Positions 45,527 through 56,873 of a DNA stretch of 64,000 bases are shown piece after piece (the first letter of the stretch is position 1; every line of letters begins with the position of its first letter). Location of the stretch: assembly GCA_009667805.1 (NCBI GenBank), contig CM019063.1, positions 413,702,626 through 413,766,625 on the forward strand. The letters run 5' to 3'. The notes under the pieces are model-generated. The model saw only the letters and a list, made by a program, of their open reading frames with translations, made no database searches and was not told the DNA's origin. The position numbers and the translations under genes were made by a program. The DNA is from Leptobrachium leishanense (lineage: Eukaryota; Chordata; Amphibia; Anura; Megophryidae).

Positions 45527-46005
45527 TCTTGAGATAATAATTTAAGTTGTGTATTTCTTTGCAAATGTCATGGTATAATTTTAACTCCTTGTGTTTTTAT
45601 TAGAACATATATCAATATAGCAAAATCAGGACTTGTCGAAGCTTCATATAATGCTGGATACTTCATGTGTATCAAAAGCAAATAATGGCCTTAATTTTAA
45701 CTTAGACATTTTCAATTCCCATAAGTAAAAAATCTTTTCCCTGGATATAAAAAAAAATGGTTAGTGATACAAATATATATTACTTCAGACAGTATCACAT
45801 GACTTCCTTCTTTCCTATCTCTTTTGCTCCCTTGGCGCATAACACAAACAGCTTACATTCCTCATAGACAGCTCACACACATCCTTTACAGACAGCACAC
45901 GCACTCGCATCACCAACTAGCAACTCACACACACATCACTTAGGCACAGCCCAAACACAGTCCTATGCCACATGAGTAATGCCAAATTCAGCCCACTCCA
46001 CACAT
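45527..46005. other. Spacer with CA-rich stretch
   Basis: 45840-45975 resembles the CACATCAC repeat of the hAT element at 32348-33480 (shared order TCACTTA, GCTCAAACACA/GCCCAAACACA, CCTATGCCA/CCTGTGCCA) and may be a fragment of the same family. Confidence 0.4.
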
Positions 46006-46400
46006 ATAGGGTAATTTACAGAGAGCCGATCTGGCCCCGAAATGGCAATGAACAGGGAATTTACCCGTACGGTGCCATTTCGGGGCCAATCGGCTATTCA
46101 GAGAGCAGGCATTACGCCAAATTTTGGCGAATTGCCAGTAAGTACGGTGCCTGTTCGACAGAGGTGAAAGTCCCCATAGAGAAGCAATCTATTCCCAGAA
46201 CACCGAACAGCATATAAATGTCAGAGAAGTGCCCTGCTGTTTGGGGCTTTCATTCGGCAGGTTTAATCAGGCGAATCCCATAGGTTCGGTGGTTCTAAAT
46301 TTTTTTTTGTTTCGGTGGTTTTTCCCTGCACTCCAGGGGCACTGCAGTGAATGCAGTGGGAAAATTTGATTTCCCAAAGTGCAAAGAACGACAGAGCACT
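46006..46400. mobile_element. MITE fragment related to 51448-52291
   Basis: 'TTTTGGCGAATTGCC', 'GGTGCCTGTTCGA' and 'TGAAAGTCCCCATA' occur in the inverse order and strand at 52095-52200. The terminus is TAGGGTAATTTACAGAGAG. Contains an internal hairpin (GGCCCCGAAATGGCA with TGCCATTTCGGGGCC). Confidence 0.6.
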
Positions 46401-46422
46401 GAAATGTAGGTGACAGGATATT

Positions 46423-46800
46423 ATGGCGCTAGAAAAAGTGCAGAGACGGGCAAATAAATTAATAAGGGGAATGGAAGATTTAAGTTACGAGGAAAGACTA
46501 ACAAGCTTAAACCTGTTTAGTTTAGAGAAACGGCACCTTAGAGGGGATCTGATAACTTTATATAAATATATACGGGGCCATTATAAACCATTGTCTGGAA
46601 ACCTATTCATTAACAGGACTATACACAGGACATGAGGTCACCCATTTAGACTGGATGAAAAGAAATTCAGCCTAAAGCATAGGATGGGTTATTTTACGGT
46701 GAGAACAATAAAGCTGTGGAATTCTCTGCCTGTTGAGGTGGTTGGGTCAGAGAATGTACAGACTTTACAGCTGCCTGAAACAAGCCCCAATTTTCTCAAA
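46423..46800 (+). pseudogene. CR1-like LINE reverse transcriptase C-terminus
   Basis: The frame from 46423 reads 'LEKVQRRANKLIRGMEDL' and 'LNLFSLEKRHLRGDLITL', the familiar thumb/C-terminal part of CR1-type RTs. A stop ends it at 46635. The following residues ('FRLDEKKFSLKHRMGYF', 'WNSLPVEVV') appear shortly after in the next frames. It is a 5'- and 3'-truncated relic without tail. It differs from the L2 copies in the window. Confidence 0.85.
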
Positions 46801-47691
46801 ACGATTTAAAAACTTAATAGTGCGGAGAACAGCTTTAAGGGCCAGAGGAAACACACCGAACCTTACATAATTTGACAAAAAAAACTTCATTTTATTTATT
46901 TATTTTCCAAATCTGGATTGATTTTGACATTTTCACAGTACTTGCTATGAACAAATTTTATAATCCGTCTGCTTTCTGTTTTTTTTAATGGAATTAAAAA
47001 GAATTTTCCTCATATCCACTAACGGTTTTAGTTTCATCATGCTAACAAGGTTGAATGCATTCACATTTAATGTCCAATAACTGACAAAGCCCATGTGCTA
47101 GGTGTAGTGAAAGGTTGGCTGCCTTCAGATTTGCAGAAAAAAAATATAATAGAGGTTTTAGCCCTGTCATTCTACTTTGCCAAGGAAAACAATTTGTAAA
47201 ACTGAAATAATTGGAATGATTTATTCCCATCGTTTACTTTCTGCCTAGACAAATTTCTGGAGGACTCTAATTGCTTCCTGTTGTCTCAAAAATAAATCTT
47301 TCAATCTAACAGCGTAGAACATCTTGTATGATTATTACTATTATTTTACAAATCATTAGTATGTTTAACATAATAAGAAACTGGTAGTAGAAACATAAAA
47401 ATGTCAAATAATTTAATCAAATAAATGTTGAATACTACACAAACCACGCAGTAACCTTTTAACTACCAAGCAGTTTGTATTTTTAAAAAATACATATAAT
47501 TTTTTTTAAACATGGGATGCGTAGTATGTTATTAGCATGCAGGGAGAAATGGCCCGTCAGTGAAAGAAATAAAAATGTTGAGATCTCCTGCTAATGGGTT
47601 CTAATGCAGTTTCCACAAAATACCAATACGATATAAAAATAATACTTGTCTGGAGTATAATGCCTGTATATGGAAACTACAGTAACACTAT
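46801..47691. other. No repeat recognised; 47040-47320 looks single-copy
   Basis: 47040-47320 is of mixed composition with ATTA-type words and no repeat homology in the window; possible conserved non-coding DNA. Confidence 0.4.
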
Positions 47692-47866
47692 CGGGGTTAT
47701 TCAGAGAGAGGTGAAAACCATGAGAATTGGCAGGAGAAGAGAATAATCTAGACCAAATAGCTGATTTGGAAAGAAATGGGAGACTTTTTCTGGTTTGGCC
47801 ATTTTGACCTAGAATTTTCACTTCTCCAGTCATTCTCCTGGTTTTCACCTCTCTCCGAATAACCCT
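47692..47866. mobile_element. Palindromic MITE, 175 bp (copy 1)
   Basis: 'GGGGTTATTCAGAGAGAGGT' to its mirror ACCTCTCTCCGAATAACCC. Nearly the whole length folds on itself. A second copy lies at 50291-50471. Confidence 0.85.
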
Positions 47867-48635
47867 GCTTGTATCTGTACTGTACAGGGATTTTCAGTCA
47901 TTATAACCCTCTGATTCGAATCCCTGTACAGCACTGAGTGACCCCAGAGCTCCCCATTTATTCCTCCCTCTACATGACTGTTGAAATGTAGCAGTAATGT
48001 TTGTTAAACTTTTTGTTACAGTGAGGATGAAGTATGCTTGTAGCTTCTTTACAGGAATATGTTGTGAGAGGAGTGAGATTTCAAAGAATTTTCTTTCTTC
48101 CCAGCAAGATTCAAAAAGATGCCTATATGGAGCAATCTCTGCTCCTATTCTAGTGATGTGAGTGTTAGTATTAAAACAGCCGCCAACCTTTCCACCATGT
48201 CCTGCTTTAGTTAATAGCAATGTTTTGTTTTTTTAAATCTATGATAATTTAATCCTGTTGATGAACAGAATAAAAATGTACCTCCTTCATTTAATATACC
48301 TCAAGCCCTGGGATAGTCTGAGTGGATGGGGAGTTTGGATACTCACCAAATATTGAGCTATATGGATTATCATTCTGGAGCAAATATTAGCAGACCTCTT
48401 TGGAAAATTTACCAGAGCTAGTAAAGGCTAAGGAGTTGTTCTGGTTAAGAGTACATCAGAGTAGAAAGAGTACAAATCTAGTCCTATATGTTTAAAGCTT
48501 CTTCGCAAAACCTTACCTGAGACATGCAATAGAAGCAATAGGGTATTCAATGGCAGATACTAATAGGTATAACTATATCATCCCATTTTACAATCCTGGT
48601 GATTTTAAACTCTTGACATCATACAATTCATTATA
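47867..48635. other. No feature recognised
   Basis: Spacer without recognisable elements. The 108-codon frame on - has no known motif. Confidence 0.42.
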
Positions 48636-49112
48636 GGAGCAATTCACTAACTGCTGATGTTCACCACTGCTGTAACTATGATGATCATGAGCTAAAGCAA
48701 AACTTGAAAGGTGGCAGGTTGACGCAAACAATGGTGAAGAATGCTGAACAAAAGAACTCCCTTTATTCTTCAGTAAAACAAGTAAACTGTAGCTGCGCTC
48801 CATTTAACATTGTTCTACCATTATTTACAACAAAGATGCATTAGTTTTGGTGATTTTAAAGTGGTGATCTCCAATAGATACAATGCTAAAAACAACAATA
48901 AAAACAATGTTGGACCACTTTGAAAAAAACGTGGAAACTATGGTGATTTCTATGCTAAATAACTTTGGTAAAAACTACAGTGGAGCGAACAGCGAAAGGT
49001 ACAGCCAACTGCCGTGGCAGGACCATAGTTTCATCATTCTTAATCTACAGAAGTTTGTAAAAGTAAAACCACTATTCTTTCAATGAAACACAGGTGGTTA
49101 GTGAATAACCTC
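48636..49112. mobile_element. TA-flanked MITE, 477 bp
   Basis: GGAGCAATTCACTAACTGC at the left, mirrored GAGGTTATTCACTAACCACC at the right, with TA on both sides (48634-48635, 49113-49114). Consistent with a Tc1/mariner-type MITE. The interior has 'CCATTTAACATTGTT' type palindromic words. Confidence 0.65.
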
Positions 49113-49335
49113 TAATGTGTCCCATGTTGCAGGATTTGGATATGCTGCAGGATTTAACCAGTTGGCCAGCATTACCCAAGATTCTTAATGTGTGAGGGGT
49201 ATTATGGGATTTTGGAGCTCCCTTGTTAACATTATATGCATTACCTGAACACATTTATGTCATTGGCCACTTGTTTTCTTTTTCTATAGTCCAGACACCA
49301 TTTGAATAGCCTGTATAACAAGCCAAAAACATGAT
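49113..49335. other. Short spacer
   Basis: Nothing assignable. Confidence 0.35.
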
Positions 49336-49990
49336 GGGCTCTATTAAAATCTTTGCGCAAAAACGCTAGCGCAGCGCATTAATTTGTGCACGAAGCGTTA
49401 AACGTTAACGCACGTAAATTAATGCTGGTATTAAAATCCGAGAGCATTTTGGCATCCGTCAAAAAATAACGCGTGTAAAAGAGACGCACAAAATCACACG
49501 CGCATTAATGCTGCCTGCAGAAATCGGTGTGCGGACTGTTTTTTCACGCGATTCAGCCAATCAGAATTAAGAACCACAATTGTCTCCTGTTCAGTTTTTG
49601 CGCCTGTCAAAATCAATCTGCGTATATATGCTGCAGCAATAATAAAAACACGCACAACTTCTCAATTTTATTGTTTGGGTATGTGTAGAATGTGTAACTA
49701 TACTTTGCTGTATTTTTTTTTCGGACTGGTGTATTTAGTTTTGGCCAGGACGTGCAGATTTGCCATTAACACCAGCTTTTAAAAGACGTTAAAATTATGC
49801 GCGCAAACGTTGTCCATTAAACTTTGCGCATAGATTGTGATACCATCCGCGTACCAGCGCACAAATGCATTTGCGCTCACAATGTTAAGTATAGGACGCG
49901 CAACGTAGATTATGCTCGCAAAGGGTTCGTGCAGGTTCACCAGCGGTAGATGTTAATGCGCATTTTTAGCGCGGACATTGTAATACCTCT
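49336..49990. mobile_element. Harbinger-like MITE
   Basis: GGGCTCTATTAAAATCTTTG at the left, mirrored TGAGAGGTATTACAATGTCC at the right. The interior ('CCAATCAGAATTAAGAACCA', GTTTTTGCGCCTGTCAAA, 'TATTGTTTGGGTATGTGTAG') matches 8728-9498 and 14340-15020. Exact ends are uncertain. Confidence 0.75.
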
Positions 49991-50290
49991 CATTGCCTAA
50001 TGTACAATTTCTGAGAGTACAGTAGTTAGCAGTATATGCATATGGTGTGTAAAATACATACATATAAACATAGACATAAACAAAATATTAACAAACTCAA
50101 GTTCCTATTCAGTGCCTTTGGAGAGCTGTGTACAAGTCCTGATATTTTAAACTTTCATAGCACTATGAATAGGGTTCTCACACTTTAAAAGATACAGAGC
50201 GCAGCATTGTGTTTGTATTACTGCAAATTCCCTGTGATATTTAAGCTTCAGTCGCTTAACAAACTACATACAGTATATGAGAAATACTAT

Positions 50291-50471
50291 CAGGGTTATT
50301 CAGAGAGAGGTGAAAACCAGTGGAATGGCAGGAGAAGAGAACAATCTAGACCAAATAGCCAATTTGGAAAGTGAGACAAATGGGAGAATTTTTCTGGTTT
50401 GGCTATTTTGACCTTGATTTTTCACTTCTCCAGTCATTTTCCTGGTTTTCACCTCTCTCTGAATAACCCTG
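50291..50471. mobile_element. Palindromic MITE, 181 bp (copy 2)
   Basis: Same family as 47692-47866, with 'CAGGGTTATTCAGAGAGAGG' and its mirror. TAT flanks both sides. Confidence 0.85.
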
Positions 50472-50557
50472 TATATTTAAGAGAATAGCATTTGTATAGT
50501 GTGGAACATTCTTAAAATAAGGTGCTTAGGGTGGAACGTTTTTAGTCTTTCACAGGG

Positions 50558-50612
50558 CTTATATATATATATATATATATATACTGTATACAGTATATAC
50601 ACACACACACAC
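50558..50612. repeat. TA/CA microsatellite
   Basis: (TA)n followed by ACTGTATACAGTATATA and (CA)n. Confidence 0.9.
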
Positions 50613-51298
50613 AAAACCATATGTACTGTATATGTAAGAGGAAACACACATTCAGTAACTATTAATGTCAAAGTTCTACATTAAATGGGTGTCAAACCAT
50701 TAATTATATTTGTTATAATTTAAACAGCTCATGTGAGTAAAAACCTTAAATCAATTTTTATGGAATAATACTGTCATAAATCTTCCTACTGCACAGGTCA
50801 ATCTAAATCAGCAAACGCTTTCTCTTCTGAGACATGGATCTGGTTACATTTATGTAACCTCTGACCTTAAGAACAGTAAATTATTTATTACAGTACTTGT
50901 TCCAGGAAGTATAACCTGCTGATAGATGGCCAATATGAAATGAACCATAACAGAGCATGCAGTCAGAAAGAAAAATGGGATGAGTTGTTCAATACAATGA
51001 TATACTCCATTACTTTAAAAATCTCATTTATTGGTTTTCCACACCTAAAGGGTTATTCAATAAGTGACGAACTTGCCACTGTACGGTGCAATTTTGTGTC
51101 AGTTTGTTTATTCGTAAAGCTGTCAATTCACCAAATACTGAAAAATTGACAGCGAAATACAATTTGTCACAGATCGTCCAGATCAGTCAGTGAAACTGTC
51201 CCATAGAGAAGTAATGGTTAATCTATTCAGAAAATGCCAAACTGCACCAAAGTGTCAGTGATAAAATAACGATTTTCAGTGATTCAGTTCAACAGGTT
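50613..51298. other. Mostly unassigned
   Basis: From 51044 the sequence begins 'GGGTTATTCAATAAGTGACG' and may be part of the GGGTTATTC family of MITEs; no right end found. Confidence 0.4.
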
Positions 51299-51299
51299 T

Positions 51300-51447
51300 A
51301 ACCCTTTGGCTGCGGACGACATGTGGGGAACGTCATGGGGCTTCCAGTTATATGTGGAGGATGTTCCCCACACGTCATGGGGATTCCACAGCCAAGGGAG
51401 AGCCCCTTACCTCTCTGGTCGGGGTCCCACATTGGTCTGACTTCAAG
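51300..51447. mobile_element. End fragment of the TTAA element family
   Basis: 'TTAACCCTTTGGCTGCGGAC', GTGGGGAACGTC and CCCCACACGTCAT align with the inverse of 7383-7523 (end of copy A). It stops where the next MITE begins. Confidence 0.68.
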
Positions 51448-52291
51448 GAAATTCAGGGTAATTCAAAGAGATTCGAAAAGTCACTGCACATTCGGTGACT
51501 TTTTGTTCTCTTCAATTCGGTTCCTTTTGCCGATCCCATTTCGGTGACCCTGCGGTGTATTCAGCAAACACCACAGGGTCCCCGAATTGCAGGAAAAAGA
51601 TGCCGTAAACCTCTGGATTAACCCGTCGAAAAACCCGAGCAGGAGCCGATCACATGCAGCGAAGCAGCTAAGACCGCAGACGAGGCAGTGAATAAATTAG
51701 CAAAACAGTTTGTGTGAATGATTGAAAAGTGAAACGCTGTTTGCAAAGAAACTACTGAGCGAAAATGTCTGAAATTTGCATATGAGATCCAGGAAATGAT
51801 AATAAAAAGGGCTGTTACAGAAAAAATAAGTAAACTTAAAAAAAAATCAAAAAAAAAAATCGGACTTTTAAAAAAGAAAATTCAGAAAAATGCTTAAAAT
51901 ATCCTAAAAAAAAAAAATCGATAAATAAAGAGACTCTTTACTGCAGAATTTTTTAATGAACGGTTTATTAGATATTGAATTAAAACGAGAATATTTTTAA
52001 CATTGAAGCCTATGGGATTCTCCTGAATAAACTTGCCGAATTAAACCCCCGAATGGCAGGGCATTAGGGGAACCTGTCACTGCTGGTTTGTGTTCTCTGA
52101 ATAGACGAAGCAGTGCTTTTTTATGGGGATTTCACTGCCCTCGAACAGGCACCGTATGTTCAGGCAATTCGCCAGGATTTGGCGAATTGCCTGCTCTCTG
52201 GATAGCCGAATGGCCAGGAAAGGTAACCGAACGCTGATTTTTAGCGTTCGATTACCTTTCTCAAGCAATTCGGAGCTCTTTGAATAACCCT
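51448..52291. mobile_element. GGGTTATTC-type MITE, 0.84 kb
   Basis: 'TCAGGGTAATTCAAAGAGAT' at the left, mirrored 'TCAGGGTTATTCAAAGAGCT' at the right, continuing with TCGAATTG/CGAATTGC. The 46006-46400 fragment is related. Contains A-runs at 51838-51860 and 51905-51916. Confidence 0.72.
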
Positions 52292-52329
52292 GATAGGAGA
52301 TCTGCCTGCGCACTGACCAGTGAATTCAC

Positions 52330-52500
52330 TTCAGGTGAAGTGCACCGATGAATGACAAAGACACTGTCAGGTACAAAAAACACTGACAAAGATACTGAGG
52401 GACCCACTGGCAAAGACACTGACAGATAAAGACAAAGACACCGACATACAGAAACACACACATCTAGCCTGCCAGTCTGTCTGTCAGTCCGTCCATCTTT
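52330..52500. repeat. Degenerate GACAAAGACACTG repeat (left part)
   Basis: Units of 'GACAAAGACACTGACA' type. The same repeat continues at 54003-54545, beyond the 52522-53985 insertion. Confidence 0.65.
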
Positions 52501-52708
52501 CACAGCTACAAACCAATACAGAAAAGAAGAACTTTTGCCTCAAGGACAATGGAGTCAAACCAGCACATTTAAGGATTAAGGATTTAAGGAAATTTAAGGA
52601 TTTCATAACAAAAAAAAAAAATGCTACGGGCAATCGAGCTCCAGCAGACACAGGTGGGGTGCGCCCAACTGATGGGTATAAATATGGGTACAGGAAGAGA
52701 TTCTGGTC

Positions 52709-52758
52709 ACGCTCTGGACGAAGCCGCTCTTGTTTAGTGGCGAAACGCGCGTTAGCGT
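52709..52758 (+). ncRNA. Degenerate type I hammerhead ribozyme
   Basis: Helix I ACGCU (52709-52713), core CUGGACGA with one extra G compared with CUGACGA, helix II GCCGCU...AGUGGC, GAAA (52742-52745), helix III CGC/GCG, UU, then helix I AGCGU (52754-52758) pairing with ACGCU. The extra core base probably reduces or abolishes cleavage. Confidence 0.65.
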
Positions 52759-52814
52759 TTGTTACTGATCATGTCACATTATTTTTAGCAGTTGGCTCAT
52801 GTACAGTATACTGT

Positions 52815-53480
52815 TGTCACTGGTGTTATGGTTACAAACAATTTATTGCCATTGGGGCTATTTCACTGCAACAACCAACTTGAATAATCCATTGTGCAGT
52901 ATTGTGTGCTTTTGTAGATTGGGTCAGCACAAGATTCTCCATTTTATTCAGGGCAGCACCTTCTGGACACGAGTCACTTACCAATTAAATGGTGTATTTG
53001 TCCATGGTATGTGTCGGCGATACCAATCTATTCAATACAGTTCATTGATCCCCTTTTTTTGAATTTATTCAACTATTCAACTTTGATACAATATTTATAA
53101 ACAATTTATTGCCATTGAGGCTATTTTACTGCAGCAACCAACTCTGCAGCAACCAACTTGAATAATTCATTGTGTAGTACTGTGTGTTTTTGTAGATTGG
53201 GTCAGCACTAGATTCTTCTTTATTCAGGGCAGCACCTTCTGGACACGAGTTACTTACCAATTAAATTGTGTATTTGTCCATGGTATGTGTCGGCGATACC
53301 TATCTTTATTCAACACAGTTTATTGACCCCTTTCTTTTATGTATTTAACTACTCAACTTTGATATAACATGTTTTCCAAATGAACGTTCGTATTTAGGGC
53401 TGTACCTTCTGGACATGAGATATTGACCAATTGAATGGTTTAATTGTCCATGGTATAGGTTGGTGATATTTAATCATTAC
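52815..53480 (+). repeat. Partial tandem duplication, about 260-270 bp units
   Basis: 'TGTAGATTGGGTCAGCAC', 'CAGGGCAGCACCTTCTGGAC' and 'GTCCATGGTATGTGTCGGCG' recur at about 52915-53020 and 53191-53297. A third, diverged part lies at 53395-53470. Confidence 0.82.
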
Positions 53481-53985
53481 CTAACTTAGCTCATTGGTGC
53501 TTGGTGTATCCCTTTTAGGACTGAGACCAAGTTTACTATAGAAGTTAGTTAATTGTTCAATCTAGGATCCTTATACTGCAGTACATTAGCTCATCCAGTT
53601 GTCTACTCTACACCCTCTATCTACTGTTAAGTGATATTACCTTCCTGGTAAAATCCTTTATAAATAAATAAATAAAATAAATATTCTAACCATACACTAA
53701 TGTCTTAAGGAGACCAGCTATCCTGCTAACTAATCAACCAATTAAGTTGTATTTGCTGAATTGAGTATAGGGATAATTCATACTATTTTGGTCTCTCATT
53801 ATACACATTTTCTCACTGTTTTTCAGTATACTGAGTATTTTTCCATATAGAATTGTATGTCTATTTATTTTTAGAATCAATCTAATAAAAATTTATGTTT
53901 AATTTATGTCTTCTATTTGATACCAGCGCAAGTGGTTTTAACCAGCTTATTATAGTTGTGTTGTATTTGCCACAATCTCTCTTGT

Positions 53986-54545
53986 TACAAACCAATACAG
54001 TTCTATAGTTACAAGCAGGCAGCCAACGACAGATGACATACACAGAGACACTGGCAGATGCACAAGGACACACAAAGAGGCATTGAAGAACACACGGAGA
54101 CACTGACAGAGACACAAAGTCAATCAAAGCAAGCACACTGACAGGGATTCTAAGAGACAAGAATTACAGAAATACTTTAAAACCGACAAAGACACTGTTC
54201 GAGACACGCAGTCAATAAAAGTACATACACACACTGACAGGGACTCTAAAAAACACAAAGACAATTACAGATATACTCAGAAAATGACAATGACAGGCAG
54301 TAAAATTAACAAAAAATTAAGAAAGGAGAAACTGGCAAAACAAGACAGGTTTAATAGGATAAGATACAGAATGTTTCAGCTCTGCCAAACTTTTCTGAAG
54401 CCTGAAAGACACCGACAGAGATATAGACAATGGCAAATACTGTTATGCACACAGTCACTCACTACCACACACACATATATTTTGGTCCCCCCCTACATGA
54501 ACACCAATCCCAAAAATACTGAAACCCTGACCTCAACACATATAG
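53986..54545. repeat. Degenerate GACAAAGACACTG repeat (right part)
   Basis: Continuation of 52330-52500 after the insertion; 'ACACTGACAGGGA' occurs at about 54136 and 54230. Confidence 0.6.
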
Positions 54546-54998
54546 AGACCCTTACGTACATACAAAGATCCTGATCATCATTGGTCTATATGGATCCTTA
54601 AGAATATGCACTTATCCTTGTTTAATGGTTTTTTACATCTCTCTAAAATACATTATTGGTTGTGAAATTAGTTTCGAGGAAGACTATAGGAACATTATAG
54701 AATATTCTGCAAAAAAGTGACACTTTAGTCACCTCTTATTACAGTTTTTTTTATCTGTTTTCATAATTATTCCTAACTGGTTATAACACTACAACAGCTG
54801 AGGTGTAATTCTTTGTGTTTCCAAAAAATGGCCATGTTTTACTATCGTTAGCCTGGTCCTCTTTTCGGATTTTTAGCTTACTTGACGCCAAAAATAAATG
54901 CATCTCTTTCTAAGACCTGACTATTGGCAAGTTTGTGTGGTATGCGGTTACTATAAAAACAAAAAACAATGGCACGAAACAAAAAACACATATATGTA
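54546..54998. other. No feature recognised
   Basis: AT-rich spacer. Confidence 0.42.
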
Positions 54999-54999
54999 T

Positions 55000-55140
55000 T
55001 ATTATTATTATCATCAGTTTTCGCAGCGCTTTACATTAACCAAAGGGAGCGAGATAAAGATAAACGGACATAGGATGGAAACAAGACCTTTGTGGCTAGA
55101 TCACAGGAAGGTACACTAGCCAACTAGGACCATAGCAGGA
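55000..55140 (-). mobile_element. L2-like 3' end fragment, second subfamily
   Basis: ATTATTATTATTATCATCAG tail then 'CGCAGCGCTTTACATTAACC' and AAAGGGAGCGAGATAA, as at 15824-15900. Confidence 0.78.
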
Positions 55141-56150
55141 GTTGAAATTAGCATTGAAACCAAGTTCACTGTCTCCAGGAAGTGCATTTCCTGTTAGACT
55201 TATTAAATAAACTGATGTATGAACAACCATATACCATATTTTTATAAATGCACTCTAAACCTCTACCCATCTGTAAACCCTTATTGCACTATAGTCTCAA
55301 TCTTTCATGTTACTTATAACCTAATTACATGCACTCCATGTCTTACTGAATACATATTTATCCTTCAATTGCAATAATATTAGTTAAAGTCAGTATGTGT
55401 TATTTATTTTTATTAATTTAATTAGTGAATTTCAAATGCAAGTTTGTGCAAAACCATCTTGGAGCAAGATAGGAAAACGCTGGTAGCAGTAGCTAAAATG
55501 CAATCCGACGTATATCTGTTCTTCATTTGTAGAAAGGATCATAGATTGGCAAGAAGCCAGTGCAATGAAAGGAAAGTCTATCTATTAGGGTGGTCGAACA
55601 AACCTGAATCAGGGCCACACAAGATAGACATCACGATATTAATCATATAGGCTCAACAAAGTATTAAGCATCACCACATAACAAAACACATAGAAAACCT
55701 GCTCTAAATTACTCTTTACCAATGGTGTATACACAAAATGATGGACTCCGGATTTAGAAAAATGTGGCATGTGTTATCAAAAGTTGTCAAAAATAAATAT
55801 GTATGTTTTGCGGGTGAGAACAAAGGTTTTCATGCATGCAAGTGAAAAAACTATTTTGCCACCTGTAAAGTCTTGATTTGCGATGACAGATGTGTCAAGT
55901 ATTTATGGTGTGTATGTGTGTGATGTTAGTTATGTGTTAACTGGCTAGGCGGAATGTGAGTTTCTGCTGGGTTGTCTGTGTAGCATGGGAGTGTGTGGCT
56001 GGGTGAGATAGGGAATAGTATGTGGTTGAGTTAGTGGGATGGAAATGTGGTTGATGAGTTAAGATTGGGCGACCACCTATACAGCTTTATTGAATTGCCA
56101 GCCCTGCATTTTTGTGTTAAACACATCGGGCTCTATTCTGTATTTGGTGC
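55141..56150. other. No feature recognised (host flank of the ERV)
   Basis: Sequence beyond the 3' LTR; nothing assignable. Confidence 0.42.
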
Positions 56151-56824
56151 TGTAGGCGGACAAAAACAGATTCACTTTCAAGACGGCGCCGGACCGGGCA
56201 CAAGTAAGGATTGTCAGAACACGAGTCTCTTCAGGAAAGGCAAACGTTTATTGTGTCGTCACACAAGTGCTCACACAGGATTGAATCGCAAAGAGTGAGC
56301 CCCCCCTTTCACCCGTGCAAGGGATCTTATACCCAAAAATACGTAATTAGGTACATCCCAGTTAGCCCACCTCCCAATGACACTTTATTCCACCCCACGT
56401 GGGTTAATACCTCCCTTTGGCTAATACAAAGACATTCCATTAATTGGCTGTAAATTGGCAAACTTTATGTTAGTTTCAGTAAATCATAATTAATTGCTCT
56501 TACTGTTCCGGGCTGCGCCCTCCTCCCTTGCGCCTACACTCACTTGTTACAGATGGCACCTGGCCTAATCTCTATACTCCTTTGTCTTTCTGCGGGCCCC
56601 AACGACCTTGAGTCGCTTTTCTCCTCCGTGCCAGGAACAGCAGAGATCTTTCATAAGACTTTAATTGCTTTTCTGCTAATCTAAACGCATTCCTAAATTT
56701 CTACGTATACCTCATTCTAGTTTCAGCTACAAACCTGTCTAGTTATATACAAGTGAACCAATATTCTGAACAAGATGGCCACCTGTGTACAATGGCGGCC
56801 ATCTTCCAGCCTATTTCCACTTCA
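56151..56824 (-). repeat. 3' LTR of the ERV
   Basis: On the minus strand it starts TGAAGTGGAAATAGGC right after the polypurine tract. A TATA-like GTATAAGA lies at 56332-56325 and the polyadenylation signal AATAAA at 56252-56247, about 75 nt later. The proposed end is ...CCGCCTACA at 56151. The PPT edge is well supported. The outer edge is chosen for its TG/CA symmetry and could be off by tens of bases. Confidence 0.65.
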
Positions 56825-56838
56825 TTCCCCCCTTGGCT
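56825..56838 (-). promoter_or_regulatory. Polypurine tract (plus-strand primer)
   Basis: Minus strand CCAAGGGGGGAA directly before the TG of the LTR. In retroviruses such a tract survives RNase H and primes second-strand synthesis. Confidence 0.75.
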
Positions 56839-56873
56839 CAAGTGTCAGGATCTTTTCCTGGCACTTGTAGCCA

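Larger units (their letters stand above)
52522..53985 (+). mobile_element. Insertion with 15-bp duplication and hammerhead-like core
   Basis: TACAAACCAATACAG occurs exactly at 52507-52521 and 53986-54000, and the same degenerate repeat flanks both sides. The insert carries a hammerhead-like core at 52709-52758, partial tandem copies at 52815-53480, and a LINE/SINE-type tail ('CCTTCCTGGTAAAATCCTTT' then AAATA repeats) at 53640-53690. It resembles a Penelope- or retrozyme-derived insertion, possibly composite. Confidence 0.62.

Noticed and set aside
52261..52503. 80-codon minus-strand frame with Leu/Ser/Val-rich repeats
   Set aside because: Translation of the GACAAAGACACTG satellite; no support as a gene.
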